From the NCBI GenBank assembly GCA_964017065.1, contig OZ024791.1, positions 7,572,384-7,636,383 on the forward strand: a DNA stretch of 64,000 bases, in the 5' to 3' direction. Made by a program: the position numbers and the translations under genes. Positions within the stretch are counted from its first letter, which is position 1, and each line of letters starts with the position of its first letter. The notes below the pieces were generated by a model that saw only the letters and a program-made list of their open reading frames with translations, was not told where the DNA came from and ran no database searches. This document shows, piece by piece, positions 1 to 9,804 of this stretch. This stretch comes from Haliclona indistincta. Taxonomy: Eukaryota > Porifera > Demospongiae > Haplosclerida > Chalinidae.

Positions 1-104
1 CCGACATTAATGACCTCGGGAAAGTCAGTTGCCCTCGTACAGTCTCGGGCTGCGCCCTCGACCGTTACTCGGGCGACCGACTTTCCCGCGGTCATTAATG
101 TCGG
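1..104. repeat. Imperfect hairpin / MITE-like inverted repeat
   Basis: The first 15 bases (CCGACATTAATGACC) recur as an exact inverted copy ending at 104. The match continues inward with a few mismatches to arms of about 37 bases around a loop of about 30 bases. It looks like a short foldback element lying just upstream of the first nuclease gene. The window edge hides whether a target duplication exists on the left. A second small dyad (TGCCCTC...GAGGGCA) follows at about 110-126. Confidence 0.6.
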
Positions 105-117
105 TTAATGCCCTCGC

Positions 118-1323
118 GTGAGGGCAATAACTAATACTTCTAAACTTAATTTGTGCTCAGGTCAACTAAAGACGCCATGTTGCAAGTGCACAACTGACGA
201 TTGTGAAAGCTGTAGCTGTAAAAAGGAGCTCAGATTTTGTACAAGTTGCGAAACACCAAATTGTGTCAACCACACTCTCAATGTCTCCGTTCTATTGTGG
301 AACATCGATGGTGATAAAGGAATTAATAAAGCAAGGAATCTTGTAGTCAAAGGTGTTGTAATAGAAGTAGACCCTGATGTTATCCTATTACAAGAAGTTA
401 GAAGTAAGCCACTGATACAAGAAATTATGAAACGTGGTTATAAGAAAGAAATTGCAGGAAAAGAAGAAGAAGCTCAAATTCTTTACAAAACAAATAAATT
501 CCACCACACATGTACTGAGGAACGTAAGGTACTTGAAACTGCTATTGACGATGGAGGGACGCGAATGACAACAAGAAGTCGGAAAGAACTTTTCATTGAT
601 CGTACAAGTATAGTTCGTTTGACAACAATAGGATACAACTTGAACTTTGTGTTCTTGTCTTTTCATAATGAACGCCATGGTCAGCACTCTTCGGAACACT
701 TCTGTCAAATTGTGTCACAGATATCACAGACAACACAGTGCATAGTAATTGCTGGGGCAGATGCAAACGATACGCTTCCTTTTGGAGAAAGCAATGGGTA
801 TACTGTTCTTGAGTACGATGCAACCGATAGGCGAAAGGAAAAAGAAATTGATCATTTCATCGTAGCAAACCCAAGCAATATTATCATTCCAAAGCCTGAG
901 GCATTCAACTTCGTTGATACTAAAGATGGGCAGAAGCTTCATCAACAAATGACATCACTTAAACCGAAGCTTAAAAGTATAAAATATCATAAAGTTTTAA
1001 AGAAAGGTTTGGGTAAGAAGAAAGATGATGCTGCTTTACACGACGCTTTGGACAGTAAATTGGAAGGTGATTTGGACAAAATGGTTGAAGCTTTGGGCAA
1101 AAGTTTAGACAAAGGTTTACAAGAAGGTTTGAAAAAAGTTTTGGGAAAAGTTTCGGATAAACCTCAGTTGCACGAAGCATTGTTAAATGGCTTTCGTAAA
1201 ACTCTGCAAGAAGCTTTGGACCAAGCTTTACGCATAGATGAAGGTATGATATCTAACCATGATCCGATCTTGCTTGATCTGACTATTGATACGAAAGAGC
1301 GTCAAAGTCGAGAGAGTGTATGA
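118..1323 (+). CDS. EEP-family nuclease 1, Cys-rich N-terminus (5' end uncertain)
   Basis: DNase-I/APE1-like endonuclease-exonuclease-phosphatase protein. The frame is open from 118 but contains no ATG before the domains. A plausible 3' splice site (TTTGTGCTCAG, ending at 160) suggests the coding exon begins at 161 and that a start exon lies outside the window. Residues 21-49 carry nine cysteines spaced CCxC-x4-C-x2-CxC-x6-C-x2-C-x4-C, resembling one half of a tesmin/TSO1 CXC domain. The EEP core follows in the same exon: LLWNIDG (metal-binding Asn), DVILLQEV (catalytic Glu), FLSFHN (His), IAGADAN (Asp/Asn pair), IDHFIVA (Asp) and a final NHDPILL motif. Two oddities stand out. The usual SDH triad reads SNH. 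A lysine-rich, weakly repetitive insert of about 90 residues (positions 960-1245) sits just before it, and is absent from the other copies. Substrate is unknown; DNA, RNA or phosphodiester are all possible for this fold. Confidence 0.7.
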   Translation: MRAITNTSKLNLCSGQLKTPCCKCTTDDCESCSCKKELRFCTSCETPNCVNHTLNVSVLLWNIDGDKGINKARNLVVKGVVIEVDPDVILLQEVRSKPLIQEIMKRGYKKEIAGKEEEAQILYKTNKFHHTCTEERKVLETAIDDGGTRMTTRSRKELFIDRTSIVRLTTIGYNLNFVFLSFHNERHGQHSSEHFCQIVSQISQTTQCIVIAGADANDTLPFGESNGYTVLEYDATDRRKEKEIDHFIVANPSNIIIPKPEAFNFVDTKDGQKLHQQMTSLKPKLKSIKYHKVLKKGLGKKKDDAALHDALDSKLEGDLDKMVEALGKSLDKGLQEGLKKVLGKVSDKPQLHEALLNGFRKTLQEALDQALRIDEGMISNHDPILLDLTIDTKERQSRESV

Positions 1324-1859
1324 GTAGTGAGAACATTGTTTCTTTCCCTTCTTGACTTTTATTCTGTTGTATGCATTTAGTTTTGAAATGTTAGCATGAC
1401 TTCACAGGAACATATGGAGTGCGAAACTCTTATGTATGTAGCAATATTATGTGCGCATGTGATTACTGCATTCTTGGTGTGAAATAATAATTATAATTAT
1501 ATATTATGTGTGAGTTGACAACAAACACGTGTGTTTGCTTGCGTCTTACTGTGCTCTACTGTTTGCTCATTGAATGTACGGTCCTGTGAAGACATTGTCA
1601 GTACTGGTAAGTGTTGCTTGAGCAGCTAATCCTTGGTTTCTAATAGCTACAGTCCTTGTAAGCACTATACAGCATTGTGGGTGTGTTGCCCGACTTCCTG
1701 TATGTCCAGCCTCTGTGTACATATTAAAGTTCAATATTAGTCTTATCGAGAAGCTGCTGTTGCTGCTGCTACCATGCGACATGTTGAACCGCCTGAAGAA
1801 GCTGTGAAACAGCAAGTTGTGCATGGGTATGTGTTCAATAGGCAGTGAGACAAAATTGC
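1324..1859. other. Intergenic spacer, no gene seen
   Basis: AT-rich sequence between nuclease gene 1 and the first nuclease relic. I see no supported reading frame, RNA gene or inverted repeat here. Confidence 0.5.
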
Positions 1860-2540
1860 TAGATAGTGTTCTGAGAAAAGAGTACTCACAGAGAAACCAT
1901 GAAGCTATAAGAGATGGAGAATTCTTTGTAACAGAAAGATATTTGAACAGTGCATCAGTGTATCTGGTCTCAAGAGTAATACTTTACCTATTAAACAGTC
2001 TTATTGTGGTTTTTCAAGTTTCAATATGTACCGGGCAAGAAAATATATTCCATGCCAAGTCGAGAAGTGCTGATGTGCAAGTAAAAAATGTTGAATGCTT
2101 CTGTAGACTAGTGTCAGAAACAAGAGAGCTCGGCTATACCCAAACAAGCTTGTAGTAAATAACAAGAGATCAAGAATGCACAACAAGAGGACAATCAGAA
2201 ATAGCCAAGACAATCAAAAGCAAACAAAAGGACTTTTAGCATAAACAACAAAAGGTCAAGAGTATACTAGCTGAGGCTACAAGTGAATTTAGATTTTCGC
2301 AATTAGTCTTGAAGGAATTTTCTATAAAAGATCTACTGTGGGACCTGAAGTGCTGATGTAAGTAAACATATGGTCTCAGATGTGGTAAACAGGTTAAATC
2401 CTGATGTACCACTACTGCAAGAGGCTAAACCTCAATAATGGAGCCCATACCAATGGTTTGGGAATGACAAAGCGGGAATTTTGTACAATAACGAAAAGTA
2501 TGAGCACATTCAAGAAGCATTAAATACGACTTAAAGCTTC
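1860..2540 (+). pseudogene. Scrambled relic of an EEP nuclease gene
   Basis: Three blocks resemble the intact nucleases but are out of order and interrupted by stops. 1900-2150 matches the middle of the EEP core (the stretch ending CRLVSETREL, like the CQIVSKIRDL of gene 4). 2157-2275 matches the coiled-coil repeat DNA of gene 3 (units like AACAAGAGGTCAAGAG). 2370-2530 matches the NPDVxLLQE catalytic Glu region followed by an in-frame stop. The block order (core middle, coiled coil, core start) shows rearrangement or two overlapping relics. Not expected to encode a functional protein. Confidence 0.6.
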
Positions 2541-3030
2541 TTCATGACCATGCGGCTACTTCGTGACATGCCGTATTGGTGTTCATAATCAATATTAAAT
2601 ATTCTTATTTGTTTGGCATGATATGGGGGTCTGGCAGGCACCTATTATGACATTGAGAGTGCTGACTCTTCAGTTAAATGGATGCTGATCCAATCTCCCT
2701 TTGCTCGTTTGGGGAGACAATTTAGGTATACCGCCAGACCCATGGTGGTGGTAGTGGTAATTTAGGGGATGGAGTGAAGGGTGGGTAAAAATAGCTGAGG
2801 CACCGCGTGGACTGTGCTGAATGCAGTCCTGGCAGTGCCTAGTGCATTAAGTACTGTCAACCAACAAAGCAGTTCTTTGTGTCTACTGTATGCTTTGCGC
2901 TGTTCCCAGGCTATGGCGTTGTGGTTTAGATCAGGCTAAGTTGTGGTGTCCTAAGCATATATTGTGGTCACCCTATGCTTTAACCCAGGTTAACACATAA
3001 AGTGCAAACCTGCATTTACGGGTGTCTAAA
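2541..3030. other. Intergenic spacer, no gene seen
   Basis: Between the scrambled relic and the broken Cys-rich exon. Contains a short GGTGGTGGTAGTGG tract near 2741 but no supported coding sequence. Confidence 0.4.
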
Positions 3031-3152
3031 GAGAAAGGATACTGCTGCTTTTGCACTGACCAGTGCATTGGTTGTAAATGCAAGCCGAGAGAACAAGGAA
3101 AATTCAGGGACTGCCGGCATAGCAATGACAACAAGACCTGAATCTGCTGAAG
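3031..3152 (+). pseudogene. Frameshifted copy of the Cys-rich exon
   Basis: Reading from 3031 gives CCFCTDQCIGCKCKP and a further Cys, the same CCxC-x3-C-x2-CxC pattern as exon 1 of the neighbouring gene (3332-3461). The frame then hits a stop, but one base over it reads ESAEG just before a GT. This parallels the DAAEG that ends the intact exon at its donor site. The exon therefore looks like a tandem duplicate disabled by a single-base shift. It could instead be a decaying alternative exon of the next gene. Confidence 0.55.
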
Positions 3153-3331
3153 GTGTGCAATTCTTTAAGACCATAGTAATAATTATTTTTCTCTGGTCAT
3201 ACAATCAGCTATCTATTTCTTTAAGAAATTGCCTCAAAATGATATTTAGAGTTGATTTTTAGATTGTTAGATCTCATCAATTTCTACTAAAAGTGATCTT
3301 TAATCATTTTTATTCTCTTAATCCAGCCCAG

Positions 3332-5417
3332 ATGGATACCCCCAATCAAGCATGCTGCAATTGTAGGAATGAATGTGAGAAGAGCTGTGTGTGTAGAGCT
3401 GCTAAGAAAACTTGTAAAAAGTGCAAGTTAAGAAACTGCACCAACACTGATGCTGCAGAAGGTAAACAACATTCGATCTTTTTGTGTGGTTTGGCTAGCT
3501 GAAGAAAGTGGTTAATTATTTCTACTATAATATGATCTGAATCGACATGAGCAAGATGCAGCAATTTTAGTAGACAACATTATGTGTCTGTAATGTGCTA
3601 AGCGATAATTTAAGCCCCCTTACACAAGATGACTTTTGTCGTGCGACCAAAATTGCTTTGTGTATGTTGAAAAGTTGCACGGTCGCTAGTCTCCTGAAAC
3701 TTTTCGGCAACAAGTTGATCGAAATAGAATTGATTCTATTTTCAAGCAACTTGTTGCATGAACTTCAAAGGATACCGCAGTTTCCCAGGAAACAGAATCG
3801 AGCACTCCCCACTATTACGTTCTAGTTTTCGCTCTTTCCACACTACGTGGCTAGCTACTGTGAGTACAGCGTTCACAATTGGCTGAGAAGAATGGCGACC
3901 TGGAGTGAAAGTTGCAAGCATGATACACGACGCAACTTGCAACAATTTGTTGTGTGACTTGTCGCACAACAAAAGTCGCCTCATGTATAGGGCCTTTAGG
4001 CAAAATTCTTGCAAAATTACTGCCTGTTATGCTGCTAGACTAAATGTGTGAAAAATGGTGACATCATTGCATTCCCTGAATAGTAACAGACTATCTCAGT
4101 AAGGTAGTCTTTTCCCCGTCTTTGCCTAAAGTACAAAGACAAAAAATGGGTAGTTTGGAGAGTCAAAGTAATTTTGGTGAATGGCATGGATGTTGCTTTT
4201 TTGGGAAGCTTGACAATAATTTACCAAATTCACCAAAATTGCCGCCCACCTAAATGTGGTACTAGAATTCAGTTGTAGAGCTGGTAAAGTATGAATGGCT
4301 TTTAGTGGTCATGATATTAAAATTCATTGTTAGGGATTTACGGTGCAAATGATGCAAAAACCTTGTAAAACTATATGCACAATGATGCACAACCTGGCAA
4401 AGATTACAGTAGCACAATGCAAATGCTGTACAAATAGTAATGGAATTTTAATAATTATTATCTTTAAATTCAGGTCCTTTGGAAACACTTCCCCAAATAG
4501 CTATTTCACTCCCAGACATTCCACAGGGTTCAACAAACTTGGCACCTCCACCTCTACCACCTCTTAACATCCGTGTTCTATTATGGAACATCAATGGTTC
4601 TAACGCTAAAGGAGACGCTGCAGCAAGGAAGCATCTGGTCACGGGCGTAGTGAGAAATGTGAATCCTGACGTTATCCTATTACAGGAAGTAAAATATGAC
4701 ACATGGATAAAAGAAATAATCAATGATTATAAAGAAGTCAGAGCAAAAGAAAAAACGGAATCTCGAATTCTTTTCAAAAAAGGAAATTTCGAATATGTTT
4801 CCGAGAAAAAGTTTTTTCTTTCAACTAAAAAACGCCCGAGGTCACTCCTTAAAACTTGTATTAAAACAAAAGTTCCAGTCGGTGAGGTGACATTGAGAAG
4901 AAAACAAATTACAGGTTGGCAAAGAGCCTTTAAAGATCGTATCTGTATAGCTGGTCTGAGAAGACAGGGCTACAATGAAACCATTGTGTTTGTGTCATTC
5001 CACAATGTGAATGTTTCGGATGCTATTGGGAGAACATCTTCAGAACAATTCTGTGGAATTGTGTCAGAGATATCAAATCTGACTGGATGCACAGTAATTG
5101 CTGGGGCAGACTTAAACTACAGGTTACCTCAACGCAACCATCCGACCTTTACTGTCCTTCAATATGAGCCAACCGAGAGACGACAAGATAGAGTAATTGA
5201 TCACTTTATTGTAGCTCCACCAGGCATTACTGGAGACTCATCAGTTGAGGCCTTAAACTTTGTCGAAACTTCAGATGGTCAAAGGCTTCATCAACTAATG
5301 CAAACACTTAACAGAGAATATCCCGATGAATTTGATCGATACAAAGCTGCTTCGGATCATGACCCTATCTTACTTGATCTGACAATACATGAAAATGAGC
5401 CAGAAGATGAAACCTGA
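3332..5417 (+). CDS. EEP-family nuclease 2, Cys-rich module on its own exon
   Basis: Exons 3332-3461 and 4474-5417, 357 aa. The intron is GTAAAC...TTCAG, 1012 nt, phase 1, and joins with no stop. Exon 1 encodes the nine-cysteine module (residues 8-36, CCxC-x3-C-x3-CxC-x6-C-x2-C-x4-C) and exon 2 the EEP core. All expected active-site motifs are present: LLWNING, DVILLQEV, FVSFHN, IAGADLN, IDHFIVA and SDHDPILL. This is the most canonical copy in the cluster. ATG at 3332 was chosen because it directly precedes the cysteine module. The C-terminus ends EPEDET. Compared with gene 3, one extra A near 5409 shifts the frame and removes an acidic tail that otherwise reads on to 5450. No signal peptide is visible. 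Function beyond phosphodiester or phosphate-ester hydrolysis is unknown. Confidence 0.8.
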
Positions 5418-5439
5418 AGATGATCCTGAAGCATTTGTG

Positions 5440-5762
5440 CCTGAGGGCTGAACAATGTACTATAGTATATAGTATATAGTATAATGTGTACTATACTATT
5501 ATTAGTAATTTTGCATGCACATACTGCCATTCTATTAATGTAAAATTTTGGAAATAAAAAAATTTTGTTTTATAGAAATTTTCGTTGTCTCACAAAATTT
5601 ATATTAATGCACAAAATTATACACACAATTAAATGGTCATCTTAACAAAAATGCAAATCTTACACAAATAAATTCTACTTATCAGAAGAGTTGAAGCTTC
5701 ACAATTACTATACCGTGAATCCTGTAACGCGAATACTACAACGTAAATCTACCTGCACAGCT
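5440..5762 (+). repeat. Duplicated 3' flank, copy A
   Basis: Sequence after nuclease gene 2 matches 9787-10121 after nuclease gene 3 along its length, with small indels. Shared blocks include GGTCATCTTAACAAAAATGC and TTCTACTTATCAGAA. It contains an AATAAA (about 5552) that may be the polyadenylation signal of gene 2. It shows that whole gene-plus-flank units were duplicated. Confidence 0.75.
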
Positions 5763-6121
5763 ATAGTGCAAAGACACTCTGGATCATGAAGTCACAACCA
5801 ACACAAGGAAAAAAGTAGTACTAGTTGTGATAAAAGTAGTAATCATTGACCGAGTTTCAGAGTGATCTACGAGTATTTTAATGCTTTATCAGTAGCTACT
5901 CTTCAGACAAAAGGATGTATGATGCATCATGAATGAACAGCACAGTAAACAAGGGAAAGAGCAATCTGTCACTTGTGGTTACATACAGAACACACCAAGC
6001 ATACAGAAGCATACAGAAAATAAAGGATTCAAAATAGCCTTCACCAGAATAATTGTACCAAAGTAGTTCTAACATTGCTGTGTGTGGCTATTAATAGAAA
6101 TAAAAGTTTAGAAGGTTAGAA

Positions 6122-7050
6122 TTTTTTGTCAAAAATACAGCAACAGACAAAATGTTTTGTAGTGGATGGTGCAGATCTAAACTACCAACCATCTATCACA
6201 GACAGGGCCAAGTATGGTGTTGTTGATTACCAAGTAACACGAAGACGATCGGAGCAAAAATTAAGGATGACTACTTAGTTATACAGTGTTCCACACGAAG
6301 AGAGTGAATTAATGTTAGGAATGTATGACGTCACGTCAATAGCAACAATACATTGTACTTAACAAAATGACCGCCAAAAACCTGCTCTCTCGCAGAGTGA
6401 AGTCGCGCTTGTCGCTGTATATGCTTCTAGAGACGCTAAGTGAGATCTACTTTCATGATTAATGTTTTGGCATTGCAGTCATGAAGTTTTAGAGCTTAAC
6501 TACCAGTAGAACTGGAATTCCTGTCCCTAACGTTTGGCTCGTCCATGAACGGTCAACTTTTGCTCTCTGCCGCCGATGTAGCACTGATAGGGACCGATCC
6601 CGCTGCCAACAGATAAGCATCCGAGGTGAAAGCTTCAATGCAGTGATAACAGAGCTTAACTAGCAATAATCCCTGGGATTCGCTCCCTAACGTGTTTTTC
6701 CAGATGGCTGCCTGTCTTTCACATTTCTGTCACGTGAGTGTCATCTGACAAGAAGCCATATAAAGCATAAGATTCAGTAAGGATAGAGGATCAAAATGAT
6801 ATATACATCATTACTCTAGGATAAATGATTCTAGAGAAATCAAGCAAAATGTCACACACACCATTTTTCCCTCTCTTCGTGTGGAACACTGTAGCTCCAG
6901 CTGGCACTGCTAAAGAAGCAACAGTCAAGGCACTGAATATTATCAAGACTACCTAATCTGATACCCTTCATGAGGTGATGGCTAAATACACCCTGAAGAT
7001 TGTAAAACAGCTCCGAATCATGACCCCACTATTGAGTAAACTGACTATAC
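6122..7050 (+). pseudogene. EEP nuclease relic split by a transposon
   Basis: 6122-6283 reads like the gene 3 core around VVDGADLNYQ and the RRRSEQK segment, then shifts frame by one base. After the inserted element (6284-6891) the frame resumes at 6892 with APAGTAKEATVKALN, which aligns with the APDNTAEVSVEALN of gene 3. It ends near 7030 with NHDP. The 5' two-thirds of the gene is missing and the final part has stops. Closest to gene 3 by eye. Confidence 0.65.
6284..6891. mobile_element. 608-bp TA-flanked DNA transposon (non-autonomous)
   Basis: Perfect terminal inverted repeats starting CAGTGTTCCACACGAAG are flanked on both sides by TA (6282-6283 and 6892-6893). Removing the element and one TA restores the alignment of the host nuclease relic, so the boundaries are secure. 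The interior has no long reading frame. The TA duplication suggests mobilisation by a Tc1/mariner-type transposase (inference). Confidence 0.8.
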
Positions 7051-7168
7051 CTACATGTCATCATAGATTTTACAGTATGATGTCATTATGGGAGCCTAAT
7101 GAATGATGAAAAGTTCATTAACTCACTTGTTCTGTACTTTAACATCATGGCTTAATCTTAGTGTTTAT

Positions 7169-7730
7169 TAGCCTCGTCCCCTGCCATTAATTTTCGAAAC
7201 GAACGAATAAGCGAAAATTAAGGCCTGGTATCTATTGCATGGGTAATTGTGCGCATGCGCTACCTATGAAAACACGTGGCTTGCCTACTGATTGTCGATA
7301 CAGGGCTGTACAAGGCCTGCGTTGCTGTAGTTACGCTGCTGACGAATGCAGCAACGTGGTAGACGTCAGATACTGGGTTTTCGAAGATACTCTGTGAACG
7401 ATTGTATTTCAAACATGTCAGCACAGAGTCACCATACACAGTAGAGACCACGCGAACACAGACAGGACTTCGCTGCTCGTACTCGAGCACTAGATCCGCT
7501 TCTACAGGTTGCAACGCAGACAGTAGGCCTCTTAGAGCGCCATTTTCACGTGAATATACGGGCTAATATCACAAACAAATATTCAAGTGTGAACGGATTC
7601 CCCAGATTCTGGGGAATCATGGCGAATGGTAAAAGGTCACCCTTGCAATAGATACCAGGCCCTTTTTTCGCGCTTCCGTTTTCGTTCGTCCGTTTCGTAA
7701 GCGAAAAAATTTGGCCTGGGGACGAGGCTA
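7169..7730. mobile_element. 562-bp TIR element with perfect 9-bp target duplication
   Basis: Starts TAGCCTCGTCCCC and ends with its inverted copy GGGGACGAGGCTA. The arms extend about 80 bp, including the inverted pair CCTGGTATCTATTGCA. AGTGTTTAT occurs directly outside both ends (7160-7168 and 7731-7739). A 9-bp duplication is typical of Mutator-like elements (family knowledge). Internal open frames on the minus strand are short and unrecognised, so it is probably non-autonomous. Confidence 0.8.
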
Positions 7731-8292
7731 AGTGTTTATGTACCAAAAAAATTGCATTTTGTTTGTGCTTCTTGAGTGAATCAATACCTCTTACTTAGTC
7801 TTACAGATACACAAGATGATAGGAATGGTTCTAGAATCATTTCAAGCGACAGGTAAAGAATCAAACACATTATCACCACCGGACTGTCTAAAACAACAGT
7901 CAATCAACGGAACTTTATTGAGCTATTTTATACCGAGAAAAGATTGTATAAAGATGCTCTCGGTCACAATCTATTATAGTTATAGTCGAATAATAATTAT
8001 CGTAATAGTGTGGTAAACAAAATACTGAGTTTATTACAGCAGAATGATGGCTGTTCAATAGTTGACAGCATACTTAACAGGTGAGAAAGCCATACAAAAT
8101 TGTCACTAATTATCAGCCCACATGCTTGGCTATGAATAAACTTAGCTAGCTTAACCAGAAACAGGGCCGGCTAGACAAGGCTAGGAAGGCTATACTTACT
8201 AGGTAAGAACAACAACTTCTAAATTTGTAAGAGATACAATGTAGCTACACATTGATATTAATTTTAATATCCAGGTAGACAAGGATTCTACA
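7731..8292. other. Spacer upstream of nuclease gene 3
   Basis: AT-rich. A CCAG acceptor-like site at 8271-8274, 18 bases before the ATG of gene 3, could end a 5' untranslated intron. No separate gene is supported. Confidence 0.4.
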
Positions 8293-9804
8293 ATGGCTGC
8301 ACAAGAAACAGTAAAAGAGGCTTCATTGAGCATAAAAATGGAGGACAAAAGAATAGAGGAAGATATCCAGAGCATAAAGGGAGTGATCCAGAGAAAATTA
8401 GTAGGAAAGGAGATGATGATTGATCAGTGGGAGATCAGTGATACTCAGAGAGAGAATCCAAGAGAGTTTATCGAAGGAGCCAGGATTACACATGAGAAGC
8501 TAAAGAAGAATGCAGTTAAAGTCTTGAGCACGCTAGATGAAGCCATGAGGGAACTAGGGGAGGCTATGGTTCGACAAGAAGATGCCAAGAGAAAACAAGA
8601 AGAAATGCAGAGGATAAAAGCAGAAATCAGCAAAGGAAAGAAGGAGCTCGAAAGTTTACAAAAGGATCTTCAGAGTAAACAAGAAGAGATCAAGAGTAAA
8701 CAACAAGAGGTCAAGAGTAAACAACGAGAGATCAAGAGTAAACAACAAGAGGTCAAGAGTAAACAACAAGATATCAGGAGCATACTAGACAAGGTGAAGA
8801 AAAGGTTACAAATAAGGTTACAAATTCCGGTCACACCTAAAGTTCTTTGTTGGAACATTCATGGTCTTGGTAAAGCTGACATACGTAACTGTCTGATACC
8901 AGCCGTGGTAAGATCGGTACGTCCTGATATACTGTTGCTGCAAGAGAAAGATTCTGGAGTAATAGTAGAGCACTGCAAAAAGATTAAAAATTATATAGAG
9001 AAGAGAACTGGACCAAAGAAAATGATCGATTCACTAGTGCTGTATGATGCTGACAAGTACAAGGTGATCCAAAATACAGAAAAAATCTTTCCTGAGAAAC
9101 AAAGTCTCGAAGCAGTAGTAACCCAAAGTCTAACTAGTAGCATTGAAGAGATCGTTCCAAATGAGCATGAAACACTAAAAAGAATAACATTGGATAACAT
9201 CATCAGAAGTCGCATTTGCTATGTTGGTCTGACGATGCAACACATCCCTACAAGTCCAATAATGATTTTTATATCATTCCACAATATCTACAAACAAGAC
9301 AGGGGTTGTAAAGCCAAGGAAACTGCAAGAATATTCTGTAAACTTGTGTTAGAAATACACAGGCGATCAGGTTGTGTTGTAGTGGCTGGTGCAGATCTCA
9401 ACCACCAGCTATCGACCCGCTTTCGATCTGAGTTAGGAGCTACCCTTATCCCATATGAAGTGACAGAAAGACGATCAGAGAAGAAAAAGATAGACTACTT
9501 CATTGTAGCACCAGACAACACTGCAGAGGTGTCAGTTGAGGCATTGAACTTCATCGATACTGAAGACAGCGACTTCCTCCATTCACTGATGAGCAATCCA
9601 ATACCAATACCAGATTCAGACGGAACTATTGAATTCAAGACTGCTGACATCAGTGAAGCTCTGGATCATGACCCACTAGTGTGTGAGCTTAAGATATTCA
9701 TGCCGGCTGAAGATGAATCTGAAGATGATCCAGAAGATGAACCTGAAGATGAATCTGAAGATGATCATGAAGATGAACCTGAAGCGTTGGTGCATGAGCC
9801 CTGA
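8293..9804 (+). CDS. EEP-family nuclease 3, coiled-coil N-terminus and acidic tail
   Basis: Single-exon frame of 503 aa from ATG 8293. Residues about 30-175 are charged and helical. From about 125 to 165 they consist of 7-residue repeats of the type KSKQQEV or KSKQREI, a probable coiled coil for oligomerisation. The EEP core spans about 180-475 with LCWNIHG, DILLLQEK, FISFHN, VAGADLN, IDYFIVA and LDHDPLV, so the metal-binding and catalytic residues all look intact. The last 25 residues are an acidic repeat (EDEPEDESEDD-like). There is no cysteine module, unlike copies 1 and 2. The duplicated 3' flank follows immediately. Nuclease activity is likely; substrate and biological role are unknown. 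Confidence 0.8.
   Translation: MAAQETVKEASLSIKMEDKRIEEDIQSIKGVIQRKLVGKEMMIDQWEISDTQRENPREFIEGARITHEKLKKNAVKVLSTLDEAMRELGEAMVRQEDAKRKQEEMQRIKAEISKGKKELESLQKDLQSKQEEIKSKQQEVKSKQREIKSKQQEVKSKQQDIRSILDKVKKRLQIRLQIPVTPKVLCWNIHGLGKADIRNCLIPAVVRSVRPDILLLQEKDSGVIVEHCKKIKNYIEKRTGPKKMIDSLVLYDADKYKVIQNTEKIFPEKQSLEAVVTQSLTSSIEEIVPNEHETLKRITLDNIIRSRICYVGLTMQHIPTSPIMIFISFHNIYKQDRGCKAKETARIFCKLVLEIHRRSGCVVVAGADLNHQLSTRFRSELGATLIPYEVTERRSEKKKIDYFIVAPDNTAEVSVEALNFIDTEDSDFLHSLMSNPIPIPDSDGTIEFKTADISEALDHDPLVCELKIFMPAEDESEDDPEDEPEDESEDDHEDEPEALVHEP
8671..8778 (+). repeat. 21-bp in-gene tandem repeat encoding heptads
   Basis: About five tandem units close to CAAGAGTAAACAACAAGAGG, each encoding one 7-residue coiled-coil unit. 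The last unit diverges. The period divides by three and matches a heptad, so length change by slippage would keep both frame and coil register. Confidence 0.75.
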
